64,000 bases of DNA from assembly GCA_944472135.2 (NCBI GenBank), contig OX235262.1, forward strand, positions 68,758,887 through 68,822,886, given 5' to 3'. Below are positions 10,330 through 22,000 of this stretch, piece by piece (the first letter of the stretch is position 1; each line of letters starts with the position of its first letter). A program made the translations under genes and the position numbers. This DNA is from Trichobilharzia regenti (taxonomy: Eukaryota > Platyhelminthes > Trematoda > Strigeidida > Schistosomatidae). Under the pieces are notes generated by a model. It was not told where the DNA came from. It searched no databases and saw nothing but the letters and a program-made list of their open reading frames with translations.

Positions 10330-11410
10330 TTTTTTTAGAAATGTTTTGAGCTATGGGACACACTTGTGTCAAGAATAACTACGGATATTACTCAATTCTC
10401 TAAGTCTAAGGCCTCATATGTTGACTGAAATTCATCACTATCAATATCAATGAATCTGATTAAAAGTTAAAACTGACAACAAAACAACCAATTAAAGAAG
10501 AATTAAACCAATCATACATCAGAAATACCAATCAGTCTAGAAGAAACTTTGTGTTATAAATACTAGTGAAAGTCTAACATATTCACTACCTTCGTGAAAG
10601 ATCTTGTAACAAAAAAAAACACAAAAACATGAAAAGCTTTGAGAATAAAACCTACTAAACTATATTTTTTTGCAAAATAATTGTGCTTGCTGTTTAACTG
10701 GTACTACTATTACTACTAATAATGATAATACTACTTGACGCTTAATAAGCCGTTCAATTATTCAATGAATACTCGACCAAAGTTCATTAAAACTTGTTTT
10801 ATTTCATACACAGTCTGTCAGAATAATTTTTTCTAGAATAAAAAGCAAATTATTATGTGCGTTTGAATATGTCAAAGGATGATAACGATATTTGAACAGG
10901 ATTATCTGTAATCATCTACACGTAAACTGTTTCTATATGCACACGTCTAAATGAAGAATAACATTCAACGAAATATAATGCATCTTATATAAGTAGTAAT
11001 GGTAGTAATGTAAGTAAGAGAAAATATTGTGTCTATGTACTTATGAATAAAGTTGAAAATAACGCTTATGTACACGTTAGATGCATACGCGGGTGGTATC
11101 AGTACCGATAAGCTCAATTAAAAGGATTATATTTCACATCATGTAGTACTATTAGTCACTTGAGAGTCAATTACTTAACTACTCAGGTAGTAGAATTTAT
11201 TTCACTCAACCGTCTATTTAGCCACTAACCACTCATCTAGTTGTAATCTTTAGAATTCACGTAAAAAAATTCGTTTATAAAGTTACAAATTTAAGCGTGG
11301 AAAAAAGAAACAGAATCTAGTTCCAGAACATAAAATCAATCGGATGAAAAAATAATCATAATAGTATTACAGTTATTTAATGTAAATATTAAAAATTAAA
11401 GAGACAGCAT
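10330..11410. other. Gene-free intronic stretch
   Basis: AT-rich DNA without recognisable exon or element. It lies between the RTE fragment and the Ser-rich exon of the SOCS-like gene. I see nothing further in it. Confidence 0.5.
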
Positions 11411-11416
11411 TTTTAC

Positions 11417-11596
11417 CTTTCTCAGTTCTAACATGCTTCGATGAAATGATGAACGACTATCCTGTAATGTAGATGACAGTCTTCGGATAGATGCACTGCG
11501 GGAATCTCGTGATACAGAATTGGTGGATACAGACATATTAATGCTGTCAGATGCTCGGACATCATAAGCATTGTATGTATGACAACTGGTAACAGG
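11417..11596 (-). CDS. SOCS6/7-like gene, Ser-rich linker exon
   Basis: A 180-nt exon of exactly 60 codons, phase 0 at both ends. The acceptor is CTTACCTTATAG and the donor AGAAAG/GTAAAA. The peptide starts PVTSCHTYNAYDVRASDS, has SVSRDSRSASIRRLSS in the middle and ends SFHRSMLELRK. It has about 16 serines and several RxxS-type sites, so it could be a phosphorylated linker. Joined directly to the SH2 exon it places ELRK immediately before GWYWGP, as expected for SOCS6/7, where a short basic helix precedes the SH2 domain. No complete ORF of this frame starts with ATG, so it is visible only as an exon. The intron to the SH2 exon is 7168 nt. Confidence 0.8.
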
Positions 11597-12274
11597 CTAT
11601 AAGGTAAGAGAAGCGTGAAAACAAAAGTATTTTCCAATGTAAAAATATTTTCGAACAAAATGAACCAATTAATTAATTAAAGCAATAACTGATATTATTT
11701 TCCTTTAAAGACTGTAGAAACTTATGTCCTATTTTCTTTACTTTTCGAGTATTTATAGTTACCGATGTCGAAATGAGCGAACAGAGTTTGGTTTTAGATA
11801 TTTTCTTTACACGTTGAGCGTCGATAGCCTAACTTTATAGGCATATAACGGTCAGCCTGTATCGATATCACATCAGTCGAAAGTAGTTTCGAAATCAATC
11901 ACATATATTCGGTGAAGAAATTGGGTGGACAAATTATCAAAGTTACACTGTAATGTCCAATAGTGGTGAAGGCAAAATTGTACAGATGCTACCAATTTAA
12001 AAAAATTGTAAATCGTTGACAAATAGAAAATATTTTGATTACACACAGATGCAGAAATTTGTAATAAATTAAAGTGCCATGTTATAATATCTATTTGTAT
12101 GAATATTCATGAAATCTCAATCTGATCTTTCCCTAGAATGATTATGAGCAGCAACCAATGCTGTGAGGTACATAGACAAGTTATTTTCCAAAGGTACAGT
12201 TCAAAATGAGTATATACTCATAAAATTCAAAAAGAAATCGTATACAGTTTTTTACACGTTATTCAGTGTCTTAA

Positions 12275-12700
12275 GAAGCAGACTGGATTTCCAACGTAGA
12301 AATTGGCACAAAATTGCAGCAGTTAAGGTTATCACACTTCATTAAGTAGTCAAATAATCACATGGAGAACAATGGGAATTCAATGCATCTGAGAGATGAT
12401 AAAGAGTGAATACATCCACACCGTTGAGGGAGGGGCTATGAGCCAAGTCACTCATTCTTTGTAACCCAATCGTATATCAGCTAACATTGCTCGTCAAAGC
12501 TGATGGCCTGAAATGCGGAACACATGTCCTAGCTTTCCCAGTCAATGTAGCTTCACAGCCTAGTCAATTGAGTTACCCTCTTTACTTAACACTCTACACC
12601 TAACCGCATCACTCGCGACTGTATTGTACTAAATAACTCAAGAGACAGAACGGAGACACGAAGACGAGACATGTAGTTTACCACTAGACTGTGACCGTAA
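12275..12700 (-). repeat. RTE LINE 3' end, decayed (second intronic copy)
   Basis: It matches the 41880-44760 RTE family: GGATTTCCAACGTAGAAATT and GCAGCAGTTAAGG at the 3' UTR side, then TCAGCTAACATTGCTCGTC, GGAACACATGTCCTAGC and CCTCTTTACTTAACACTCTA, which encode the end of the RT protein. An internal deletion removed the GGQTK segment. It lies in the 1.5-kb intron between the Ser-rich and His-rich exons. Confidence 0.6.
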
Positions 12701-13122
12701 ACTACCATCGAACCTACCGAAATAGCATACACCAGAATAGATAACTGTCTTGTTACCCCTAATAATTAATACAAAAGAAATAGAGAACAAGTCCAGATGA
12801 AACTATGATTCGCTTATCTTGGCATTCGGTCAAATTATTATTCAGTTACATATTAAGGCTAATTAAGTGTTAATTATATCTGACTGATTACCTTAGTCTT
12901 ATTGATAAAGTAGGAGAAGTGTTTAATGCGCAGTTCTTAATTTCAAAACAAAACTGTTGTATATCTATAAAGTTTGCTTTAATAAATTCTTAATTTTCAC
13001 TTAGGATGCCATTAGTGTATGGGAAATATTGAAAAGACGGTCATGTCATATCTAAAACATTGATTTGATACAGTTGATTCACACAACTCTTAATCGATCT
13101 TAAAACTTTCAGAATAACTTAC

Positions 13123-13515
13123 AGTGACTTGATCAGTACATACTGGTGGTTGATTATTAGCATTTTGGCAGGATAAGGGAGAACTGACTGATGTTTCCTC
13201 TAAAATACAAGTATCCATAGCAGACGCGATAGTTGTTGGTGGACGCTGTCGATCACAGACGACTGGACTTGTAACTGGACTTAAAGGACAAGAGGCGACA
13301 TTATTAGCGACATCAGTACAGTCGTGATGATGATGGTGGTGGTGAACATGGTGAAAGTGATGTATATGATGAACATGGTGTATCTGTCCATTTTTATCGA
13401 TTATTGTAGTAGGATGTTCTCCAAAATCAATATCTTCAGTGCATTTTAAGACATTGTTAGGATCACTAGATGTTTCACACGGAAGGCGCGAAGTATTTGG
13501 GTTTACTGAATCACA
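13123..13515 (-). CDS. SOCS6/7-like gene, His-rich exon
   Basis: A 393-nt exon of exactly 131 codons, phase 0 at both ends. The acceptor GTTACACAG follows a pyrimidine tract. The donor ACT/GTAAGT is a perfect consensus, so the in-frame TAA at 13090 just after it is intronic rather than the end of the protein. The peptide begins CDSVNPNTSRLPC, has a run of 7 His within a segment reading HHVHHIHHFHHVHH, and ends PVCTDQVT. Proline and serine are frequent. Histidine runs can bind zinc or mediate localisation, but no role can be assigned here. It belongs with the flanking exons by matching phases and strand. Confidence 0.78.
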
Positions 13516-14531
13516 CTGTGTAACATCAAAACAGGCATCCAACAAAAAAGATAAAAAGAAAAGAAAATAATCGATCATGAAGAAAAAATATAATTAAAGG
13601 AACAATGATAATAACACCTAAGTTAAACGTAGATGCCCTAATTAATTCCAGACCATATCACTAAACGTTGATTTAAGCTGCCTAAGGGATTTTAACCATG
13701 ATACTTATGAGGCGTAGAACAGACAGATTTTCAGTGACTGGTATTTGGTCTTAATAACCCTGCTCAGTCGTAGGCATCCTATAGCTATTTGAAAATTAAA
13801 TGGAGTGAACTGTAATTCAAAATCTAACAAAATCTGTGCATCCATTACTGACTCATGGAAGTTTTTATTTAGTACCGTTTGGTGTGTTTCACAGTAACAA
13901 TAGCACAAAAACCAAAAAAGTAGCAATATACATAATTATCATATTTAACATAACATAAGGAAACTTATGTTATCTAGCACTCTGTATAGAAATAACCAAA
14001 ATATAAAAGTATAAGTGGAGATTTTAAAAATATAGTTACGTTACTAAAATGGTAACATATTCGGTTTTGCTTCAAAGCTCTGACCTAGTACATAAAGGTA
14101 AATTAATTGTAGTATTATCTATGTTGTATAGCTTAACGAGGGCTGAACCCGAACAAAAGACCTATTCAATAGATGCTGACTAGAAAAAAGTCTGGCTGAC
14201 CAACTGAAGGTAAACTGATAGGAAATTGCTAAGAATACAAAGTTATCCCAGGCGTTCTTTAATTACCAAAAGAATATTCAAGTAATGCAGTTACGAAGAT
14301 TTGTGGATTAGAGAGCATGGTCATCGGCATATTTAAGGATGGTATTTAGTCGCTCGATGATCAGAAAGCTGACAGGGACTAATAACTGCCAGTGGTTCGA
14401 TAAAAACAGGCTTATATATATATATATATATAATCCTTGTTGCTGATCCTTTTTTCCCAAATACCTACTTTATCTTAAAAGTTACTGATTAAAAAATATC
14501 AGAAACATACTATGCTTAAAATAACACTCAC

Positions 14532-16148
14532 ATTTGCTTGGCCGGATACATACGATGGACACGCACACATCATCGCTAGAGCCGACTCTGGTCTCTTATG
14601 GTTCATGCACATATTCGATAGCTTTGGAGTTTGATATCTAGTTGGAATAAGTCCTACCGTCTTTGATGTACGGATGGTTCTTACTCGACTACTGGATGGG
14701 CTCAGGCTATCAAGACGGTTGAAATGCTTTTCTGTTGTGTCTGGAGTGACCGCAGAATTAATGCATTTGACAGCAGAGCTGCGACTAGTTGCTGATCTAG
14801 GTGGCAGTGAATGATGGTTGACGGGTGGATGAGAAAATGAACTAGTCTCACACTCATTTGAAATACTTGGACTTACTTCAGTCCCCTCAGTGCAGTTATT
14901 GTTGTAACTCAGTGAACGTTTGTGACGCAAAGGAAGACTACGTCTCGGTCTTTGATTACAAATATCTCTTTTCCATTCACGATCTTTCTTCTGAATCAGT
15001 GTTTTAACACGTCCACTTATTTTATCCTCATTTGAACTTGATGGGCTCCTGGGAAGTGAAAACATATCATTTGATGACTGGGGAAATTGATTTTTGGCCT
15101 TGGAATTTTTAGAAACAAGAAATATTCGCTGGAAAGTCTCAGAAATCCACTGCAAGCTACCGCATCCTGCTTTATTTATGTTACCCAGATCTTTACGATA
15201 GTTAGAAGCCTTCCTGTTTACAAAATGGTTAGAAATCAAATTGAGTCCTCGATATTCAGAAGAGAAACATCTTGGATGCGACGTACATTCAGAATCCACT
15301 TTATTGGCCAAAACATTAGAACCCCACAAGTTTGAAGAACATGTGCAAGTGGAGGTGGGTAGATCAGATGTCGAGTTGGAATCTCTCACTAGTTCACACA
15401 TATTCGCTGTCCGGTATTTAGAACTTGAACAAACATGTTTCTTCTCAAAACGCTTGCATGTGGCCGACTTTGTCACCTTTGCATCGGAAGTGCTTTTACT
15501 AACCCCAAGACTATGTAAATGGCTACTTCCTCCTGATAATTCCTTATCGGATTTATTTAATACACTTTTACGAGATGAACAATTAATCCTCACAAGGCTG
15601 TCAGAGAATTGAGAATGGCTAGCACACCCAGTGTGAGTTGTTTCACATTTCAATGAAAATGGAGACTGTCTCGGGGCATTCACAGATTGTTTATCAAAAA
15701 ATCTATTGTTAGTACACGGTCGATTTATGTCAATAGCATTCCTTGTGCAAATCGCACAAGTCTCCACAAGATCAGCACTATGGGAAGCATTCAGTTGTCG
15801 GACTGGACCGGATATGTGTTTCGGAGGAAGTGGGGGAATATCGTTCGCAGTTTTGGGTGGTACAGGAGGTGGGTGGTCGTCGCTCGATGACGAGGCTACG
15901 TGACCAACTGGGAAACCATATCTTCTGCCCATATGACGATGTGTAATGGTGTGAGGTGACTGTACTGGTGGATATAAAGGAGAAGTATTCTGACTGCAAT
16001 CGATACCCGTATCTGCAGTAGAATTCGAGGCAAGAGAGCCGGGGTTGTCATTTTCAGTCCACTGACAGGCCAGAGGTACACGCTTTTGAGGCTTTTCACA
16101 TGCGCAAACAGCGGTCTCGAAGTGCATGGCATGCTCAACAAGATTAAA
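14532..16148 (-). CDS. SOCS6/7-like gene, large N-terminal exon
   Basis: A 1617-nt exon (539 codons). The donor AAT/GTGAGT is consensus. At the 5' side CGTCTCAG can act as an acceptor at 16149. Alternatively translation starts at the ATG ending 16127 (MHFETAVCAC), because an in-frame TGA lies just upstream of the acceptor. From that ATG, residues 86-92 are PPPVPPK and 98-103 are PPLPPK, both class II SH3 ligands. The rest is Ser/Thr/Asn-rich and low in hydrophobics, with RRSLPLRHKRSLSY around residue 400, and looks disordered. SOCS7 (NAP4) also has a long Pro-rich N-terminus that binds Nck-type SH3 domains, which fits the downstream SH2 exon. Confidence is high that it is coding, moderate for the SOCS assignment of this exon. 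Confidence 0.82.
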
Positions 16149-16149
16149 C

Positions 16150-17890
16150 TGAGACGAAAGTCATCCAGAAAGATACTCAAAATAAATATCTTCAAGTAAA
16201 CAGATCCAGTCTTCTTTGAAATATTAGGGATTTAAAATCGTTCCAAAATGTTTTCCTATCTAATTTCAAATACCGTGCTTCACATCCATATACGAAACGA
16301 AAATCTAACACATCCCGAAACACAGAAGTTACTCCCAAGGACACACAGATGTAACGCATGTGGACATATTATGCGCCATAATAAAGCATTGACTGGATTC
16401 GTAATAACAAAGTATCCTTGTAAGAGATTGAAGGAAAATCACAAGAATCACCAGCCAACTATAAATCACCCAAATAATCCTATAAATGGATTCTAATGCT
16501 GTTGATACAGATCATGAAGCAGGGAATAACTTTCTTTGAAATAATATCCTGTTTAGTTTATGCGGGGGATCGAACGACTTCGTTGTTAATAATCCTGAGG
16601 GACTTAGTTCCCTTTTGACAGTGTCAGTTATATTTGCCTGGGTTAGTGATTACAATCAGGCGTGAATTAACTGCTCATTCGGCCTTTAGAGTGATGAACT
16701 TGTACGTAGTTAGAATATTTTTGATACCATAGCAGCAGTTGAATTGCGCTCCAGGCAAATATATACTATTAGCTTTAATTCAGCCAGAGAAGAGCTAAAC
16801 GAAATTCTTGCTTGATAATAGTAGTCACCGATTTGAGAGATCAAATGGAAAAGGATGGCTCTGGACAACTATGCCTTCGTCAACATGCGCTTAAAGTGAT
16901 AGTGGCACGTAAACAGAGGCCTTCTATACACACTACTATGAAAAATATTATCATGGCCGAATTTTAAAATTCCTTTAGGAATATGAGAAATATTCAGAAT
17001 CACATCTGTCTGGATCGCCATGACATAGAATTGCGTAGAATGTCTGACTAATATTTTTGGCCTATTCCATAATAAATGGAGTCTTACAACATTGAAACCA
17101 TGTGTGAGCCTCGACTTTGAGTGTGCTTCGTGTGTAACATCACCAGCTTGTCTCAGTATTCTGTGTGTAGACTGCTGTTCAGTTATATGCATAAGGTGAT
17201 ACACAATGTGTGGATGACTTCATGTTCGTTATAAAAATTACGTGTATTAATTCACTTTTTTCTTCTCTTCCTGACCTTAGCACTGACGGTTTCAAGTATC
17301 CAGTTCACAAACTGTCAATAACGCTGTCGGAAATTATTGCTGTTGGCAGAAGACAACTCTCCGGAACTCTGAATACTATTTTGGTACCTAATAACCAGTT
17401 GAAGTTGAATGCGACTGACAATAAAAGATAGATTGAAACTTAGAAGATTTATTGCCCGAAAAATAAGAAACCAAAGGAGCAAAGTTAATTAAAGAGCACT
17501 TTAGGCACCGAGTTCATAATTAGTTGACTCCGATATTCGGCCTGCAAGCAGACTTCAAGGCTGAGTCATAGCTTGTCACCTCCAGTGAAAATGAGACCAA
17601 TTCGAATTGGCAACGTCACTAGATATCGAATTTGACAGACGGTTTTTTGTTCTTCTGTATCACTGGATTGGTTGTGTCTACAATGGTGGCGGCTAGTGTT
17701 GGGACATTTGCAGGGCATTGATGATGTTCTCTCTTCCTATCCCTCCCATGTTAACTATGCGTGCTCACTTCGATATTAACTCAATCGTCTTTCCAATATT
17801 TTCAAGACGTGGGCCCCTATCAGAACCACACAACATAGCAAATACTGAGAAATGGTGCCTGGACAGTCGTCTATATTAAGTCAAGAACAA
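16150..17890. other. Unassigned repeat-like DNA
   Basis: No recognised domain. The open frame on the minus strand at 16869-17204 has no family resemblance that I can see. If the SOCS-like gene has more 5' exons, they would be here or further right; none was identified. The right part probably belongs to the 5' side of the Gypsy remnant that follows. Confidence 0.35.
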
Positions 17891-18831
17891 AACATTGTCA
17901 TAGGAAAAAAGAAGACAGGGCCGGGAAGATGAAAGTTTTCCGTCACTCTGCAGGCTTCCAATAGAACCCCGATCTAGACGATAGTGTAGAAAACACTGAC
18001 AGTTATCCTCGGGCTTAGGCCACAGCTCTCACAGGCTGTCACTGTCACTTACCTAGACGCAGCAGTCTAGGGCTAAGAATCCCCGGAAAGATAACCTATT
18101 AGTCGATACTCGAGGGGGATTTTCAATAATGAAAGAAACTTCTTGATACACGATTGGTGAAGCGAGCGGGCATCATTCACTGAATATAGTACTTTGGAAA
18201 GTGCTAGCAGAATTCTCAATTCTGACGTCAACCATACCCCAAACTTCGAAGGCTGACCTGAAAATTACTCGTGCTATATGTAAAAAGCCTTCTATTTTCC
18301 GCCAAGCCAAGAAGGTTGGCTCCGGCTAAGCTAAAATAAGAGAAATCCCAATTTGACTACGCCCTTCATTTGAAGATTATTCAGCCATTAAATAGTCAAT
18401 GGGTCTTACTGCTAATAATAACTTACATTTCGTATAAGCTGATTTTCACAAGAAATGCATGCCATTTTTACACGCACGATCAGTTTTGTCATAAATTACA
18501 ATCATGAAGTATCATGAATTGGTACTTTTTCAAAAGTTTAAATTGTTGGGTTATTGTATAAGTAGTCGGAATAGGTTAGCAGAAATTTTAAATTGTAAAC
18601 CCTTCAGTAAGTTCACCATCCAAACTTCGTTCCATTTCCTGGTGATAGTTATGACCGACCAGCGAATAGCGCATATTAGGGTAAGCGCTATGCCGCCACG
18701 GGATTGAACGCTATTTCAGGAAGAGAAGAGCGGACTGGGAGACTGCGAAATGGTACAAAATACCATTGATACGCCTTATTCCTGGTGCCTAAGAAAAATC
18801 GGACCGATTACAGCCTCTGTAGCGGTTACAG
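17890..18831 (+). pseudogene. Gypsy-type retroelement remnant (protease to RT start)
   Basis: Around 18085-18120 a frame reads NLLVDTRGDF, close to the retropepsin motif LVDTGAE of Gypsy polyproteins. Near 18785-18831 another frame reads LVPKKNRTDYSLCSGYR, which corresponds to the VPKK...R.C.DYR segment at the start of the Gypsy reverse transcriptase. Frames shift between them and several stops are present, so it is dead. The RT reading is cut at 18832 by the insertion described below and resumes at about 20546. Confidence 0.6.
18405..18545 (-). repeat. Retroposon 3' tail (TGCCTGTA-hairpin-ATT family)
   Basis: Read on the plus strand it starts with TAATAATAAC, then TTTCGTATAAGC, GATTTTCACAAG, GAAATGCATGCCATTTTT, ACACGCACGATCAG. 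This is the degenerate form of a module found in many places in the window (see 22487-23430, 27055-28907, 50440-50670, 54600-54657). In element sense (minus) it would be GATCGTGC, a hairpin and an (ATT)n tail. The following GTCATAAATTACAATCATGAAG also matches 23080-23100 and, inverted, 55860-55885. Confidence 0.5.
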
Positions 18832-19519
18832 GAGGGAGGGTGGCGCTAGCTGATCAGTAGATATGGTGGGGGTCACTAAGGTGAATCACCCCATTCTGCA
18901 GGAACAGCAATATGCAATTTGAAGGCTCGAGACATTTCTGATTTTTATGAGGGCTTAGATCTTTATCTTGAAAAAGATAATAATGAACGCCTAGACAGGT
19001 CATGCTTCTGCCTTTAAATATATACCATTCACTCGGCCTATTGTTGAGATGCGACCATGTGGGATCTGCACAGATTTATGGGGCATCTTATAAATTAACT
19101 TGCTATCCATCGTCGGATCTTTAAATACCACTTCACAATGTCTTATCTCATTTATTTTCTAATAATGTCTTTACTTGATCCTCATTATATTCCATTAAAC
19201 CTAACATTTTATAGCTCTTTATGAATTTGATTCGACTTATTCTATTCCTATTCTCTGTAGGGTACGGTTGTGCACCAAATGCACAAAAAGGCATAGAATA
19301 TAAAAACAACTGGCTTGAAAATAATTGTGTTAAAGCCAAAAGTGGACATCATGATAGTAAGACCTATATGGGTAGCATTATACATCGCAAATGAACGTTG
19401 TCGGCCTAAGAATTAATTGCTTCCCCATTCTGTCTCCTATATAAATGTATTCATTAATGATATATTGCACTTACTTATTTCATTACACTTTATTGATTCA
19501 CCTTAGCACTTTTACTTTT

Positions 19520-20032
19520 CTAAAACAGCTGTAATTATATATATATATATATATCAAATATTAAACTGTTGAAACATTATTAACTTGTAGACAATTTAAG
19601 ATTTGACATTATATCATCCTTGATCGTGCCTGTAAAAATGGCATGCATTTTCATGTAAATTTATGTTTATATGAAAATAAATTATTATTATTATTATTAC
19701 AATCCCTTGTAAACGTTGTACTTACCTCAATATTCGTTGGTTATCGTATGCCTACAACCACGGGATGAAAACGAAACGAAGCCAGTTTTCCCGCTCAACC
19801 TGGAGGACAACTGTACAATTCAATAACTATACGGCCTGGTCCAGACAATGAGTGTAATTATATATATATATATATAAAATATTTAACTGTTGAAACATTA
19901 TTAACTTGTAGACAATCTATGATTTGACATTATACCATACTTGATCGTGCCTGTAAAAATGGCATGCATTTTCATGTAAGTTTATATGTTTATATGAGAA
20001 TATACATTATTATAATTATTATTATTACACAG
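19520..20032 (+). repeat. Two direct copies of a ~170-bp retroposon
   Basis: Both copies begin with an (AT)n run, contain ACTGTTGAAACATTATTAAC and TTGTAGACAAT, then GATCGTGCCTGTAAAAATGG, a hairpin built from CATGCATTTTCATGT...TATATGAAAAT, and an (ATT)n tail. They are separated by about 155 bp containing CGTTGGTTATCGTATGCC. The layout (short body, conserved 3' stem, microsatellite tail) fits a SINE or 5'-truncated LINE copies. The same pair is found in the right arm and in the third copy at 23438-24285. Confidence 0.65.
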
Positions 20033-20037
20033 TCCCT

Positions 20038-20393
20038 TTCAATGGAGTTGAAGATTGAACGATCAATTCTTGGTTGTTTGCTCAAACCAAATTCCCCAAT
20101 TTTCGCGGAGGCATCAATACGACAGTCATCGTCTCTTCGGTCGCTGTTCAGAAAGAAGAGTGAAACATCGTCAGAAGTAATACAAAGATTTATTATTGTA
20201 ATATTTGTTTTCAGACCTTAGTTCGCTTATTCTTTTTATATGTTGGTGTAACAATAAAGAAATATCAAACGGCAGATCGGTGTTTTGGTTTTATCGTCCG
20301 TTATAACTAAGCGTTTCTGAAATCTTCGAAGAACAGCGTGGGCCCGAGCGTAGCGAGAGCTGGGCATTAACGGTTTATGAGACGTGATTGACA
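20038..20393 (+). repeat. Solo LTR of the 45.6-49.6 kb family
   Basis: It aligns with the LTR at 49255-49626 over its whole length: GTTGAAGATTGAACGATCAA at the start, CGACAGTCATCGTCTCTTCG, the poly(A) signal block TGTAACAATAAAGAAAT, TAAGCGTTTCTGA, and GGGCATTAACGG near the end, closing with GTGATTGACA. No internal region follows, so this is a solo LTR or a truncated insertion. Its start lies directly after the (ATT)n tail of the preceding retroposon. Confidence 0.75.
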
Positions 20394-20540
20394 TTTTCTG
20401 ACGATGTTTCACTCTTCTTTCTGAACAGCGACCGAAGAGACGATGACTGTCGTATTGATGCCTCCGCGAAAATTGAGGAAGTTGGTTTGAGCAAACAACC
20501 ATGAATTGATCGTTCAATCTTCAACTCCATTGACAGTCCC
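20394..20540 (-). repeat. Inverted LTR 5' fragment abutting the solo LTR
   Basis: Immediately after the LTR end, the first ~140 bp of the same LTR follow in opposite orientation, from TTTTCTGACGATGTTTCAC to CAACTCCATTGACA (complement of the LTR start TGTCAATGGAGTTG). The two pieces therefore make a tail-to-head inverted pair, which suggests a twin-primed or rearranged insertion. After it, Gypsy RT sequence resumes. Confidence 0.7.
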
Positions 20541-20545
20541 AAATA

Positions 20546-20870
20546 AGAAAACCATCCCAGACAGATACCTGGAGGCACCAATAGTCTTCGAGATGCTAAA
20601 GTATTTACCAAGATTGACTCAGTTTACGCCTATCGCAATATGTTGGTTGCCGTAGAAGATGTACCTAAACCAGCCATTACCCTCCTTTTGGATTCCATGA
20701 GTTTCTGCAAATGCCATTTTTTCTCTGGAATGTCGCACAAACTTTCTAAGCAATAATGAATGACCTGCACGAACTGACGGTCGCCAGAGTGCATATAAAT
20801 GACCTATTCACAGCTATCTCAGACATAACAATCCGAGCAGTTCAAATTCGGGCAACATTACGCAAACTAG
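20546..20870 (+). pseudogene. Gypsy RT remnant (palm domain)
   Basis: In one frame around 20549-20690 the text reads PDRYL, then NSLRDAKVFTKIDSVYAYR and EDVPKPAIT. In another it continues EFLQMPFFLWNVAQTF and MNDLHELTVARVHINDLF. These match the Gypsy RT blocks around the FSKIDL.RAY, MPFGL.NA.QTF and Y.DD motifs; the catalytic DD reads ND. Frameshifts and stops make it a pseudogene. The first 140 bp are part of the inverted duplication. Confidence 0.75.
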
Positions 20871-21089
20871 AACAAACCCACATGACAACCAATCAGCATA
20901 AGTTCCTTTGGAGGCAGAAACATTTGGGTTCCTAAGGCATATCATTGACAGCTGAGGGATCATACCGATGCCACCAGTCATTATACAGCACTTACCTCCC
21001 CAACTCACCTGCAAAATTTCTTTAAGGTTGATCAATGTCTATCGATGTTTTGTCCCTAAAATGCACCTAGTACATGCAGCCTCCAACTG

Positions 21090-22000
21090 ATCAGTCAAGG
21101 TGAGCCTAAAGACTTTCGGCAGTCAAAATGGGGTAGGCGATGCAAATGCACGACTGGAGGATGCTCTGGCGAGAACCAAAATCCTGAAATATCCCGGTCT
21201 AAGTGCCCCTTTTGCGACTATACCGCGTGAATCCATTGGCGCTTCAGGAACAACACTGAATCACCTAAATGCAATAGCTAATAACCAACCGCTTTTTTCT
21301 TATCCTCATAACTCGATTGGTTTTATTGCGTGTCCTCATCAATAGTAGCTCTGTGGCCTGTTATCACAGTGGTTGAATGACAAGTTATATTTTTGTATGC
21401 TTTTTGGATGAAATTTTGCATTAAAACACTTTTCTGACGTATGCATTATCATCATATTGGCAGTATACTCTTGAGCTGCGTTATATTCTACACACTTTTA
21501 TCAGGAGGTATAGCTTGACGCTGATATCTGCTCCAATTAATGGATTGAAGGGGGAGGTGAGTTTGAAAGTATATTTTTTTCTGTTTACTGAAACTCATTA
21601 ACAGCCACCAGATAAAGTAAGTAGCACCACTACGAAAAGGGGATATGCCATTTAATCGCCGACTTAACTCTACCGAAACAAGGTATTTCACTTTTTGCTG
21701 GCAATCTATCTAGCCGCAAAACACTTCCGTTGCCTGGCGGTGGATAGTACATCACGATCCCTATGTACCATAATCCTTACACTTGCGCATTCAGGGCGAA
21801 GTCGGATAAATACTGGCCGAAAGAGACTCCCCACCTGGACTTAACATCACGGCTTAGGATTGATATAAGACATGTTAAGGGGAAGGAGAACTGTATGGGT
21901 GATGAGCTGTTGAGAATACAAGTGATGACAGCAGAAAACCGCTACCGACGTACAATCAGGCAAAGATTATTACACTGTGTCACGGGAAAATAGAGACTAC
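21090..22000 (+). pseudogene. Gypsy RT/RNase H remnant
   Basis: At 21137-21260 a frame reads ARLEDALARTKILKYPG and SAPFATIPRESIGASG, corresponding to the connection between RT and RNase H (F...K.AL..A..L.HP...AP...TDAS). At 21763-21993 the frame reads FRAKSDKYWPKETPHLD, then IDIRHVKGKENCMGDELL, matching the end of RNase H (SDKYSPRE.RHL...DIRHV.GK.N..AD.LSR). The orientation and order agree with the RT remnant upstream. Stops interrupt it. Confidence 0.75.

Larger units (their letters stand above)
18832..20687 (+). repeat. Left arm of 1.85-kb inverted duplication
   Basis: From GAGGGAGGGTGGCGC at 18832 to CCTCCTT ending at 20687 this block is repeated in inverted orientation at 27055-28907 with near identity. 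Short open frames inside are identical in both arms. The left arm looks original: Gypsy RT sequence runs up to 18831 and resumes within the arm at about 20546, continuing past 20687 without a break. Contents in order: an unassigned 0.7-kb segment, two copies of a roughly 170-bp retroposon ending in hairpin and (ATT)n (about 19520-19700 and 19857-20032), an LTR (20038-20393), an inverted LTR fragment (20394-20540), and 140 bp of Gypsy RT. Confidence 0.9.

Noticed and set aside
13090..13122. The stop after SESFKID as the C-terminus of the His-rich protein
   Set aside because: A consensus donor (ACT/GTAAGT) precedes it, and with this donor the exon is an exact 131 codons, in phase with the next exon.
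15087..15612. Plus-strand open frames of 82 and 123 codons
   Set aside because: They are antisense shadows of the large exon of the SOCS-like gene.
16869..17204. 111-codon minus frame as an upstream exon of the SOCS-like gene
   Set aside because: No acceptor/donor pair in phase with the 16148 boundary and no similarity to SOCS N-termini.
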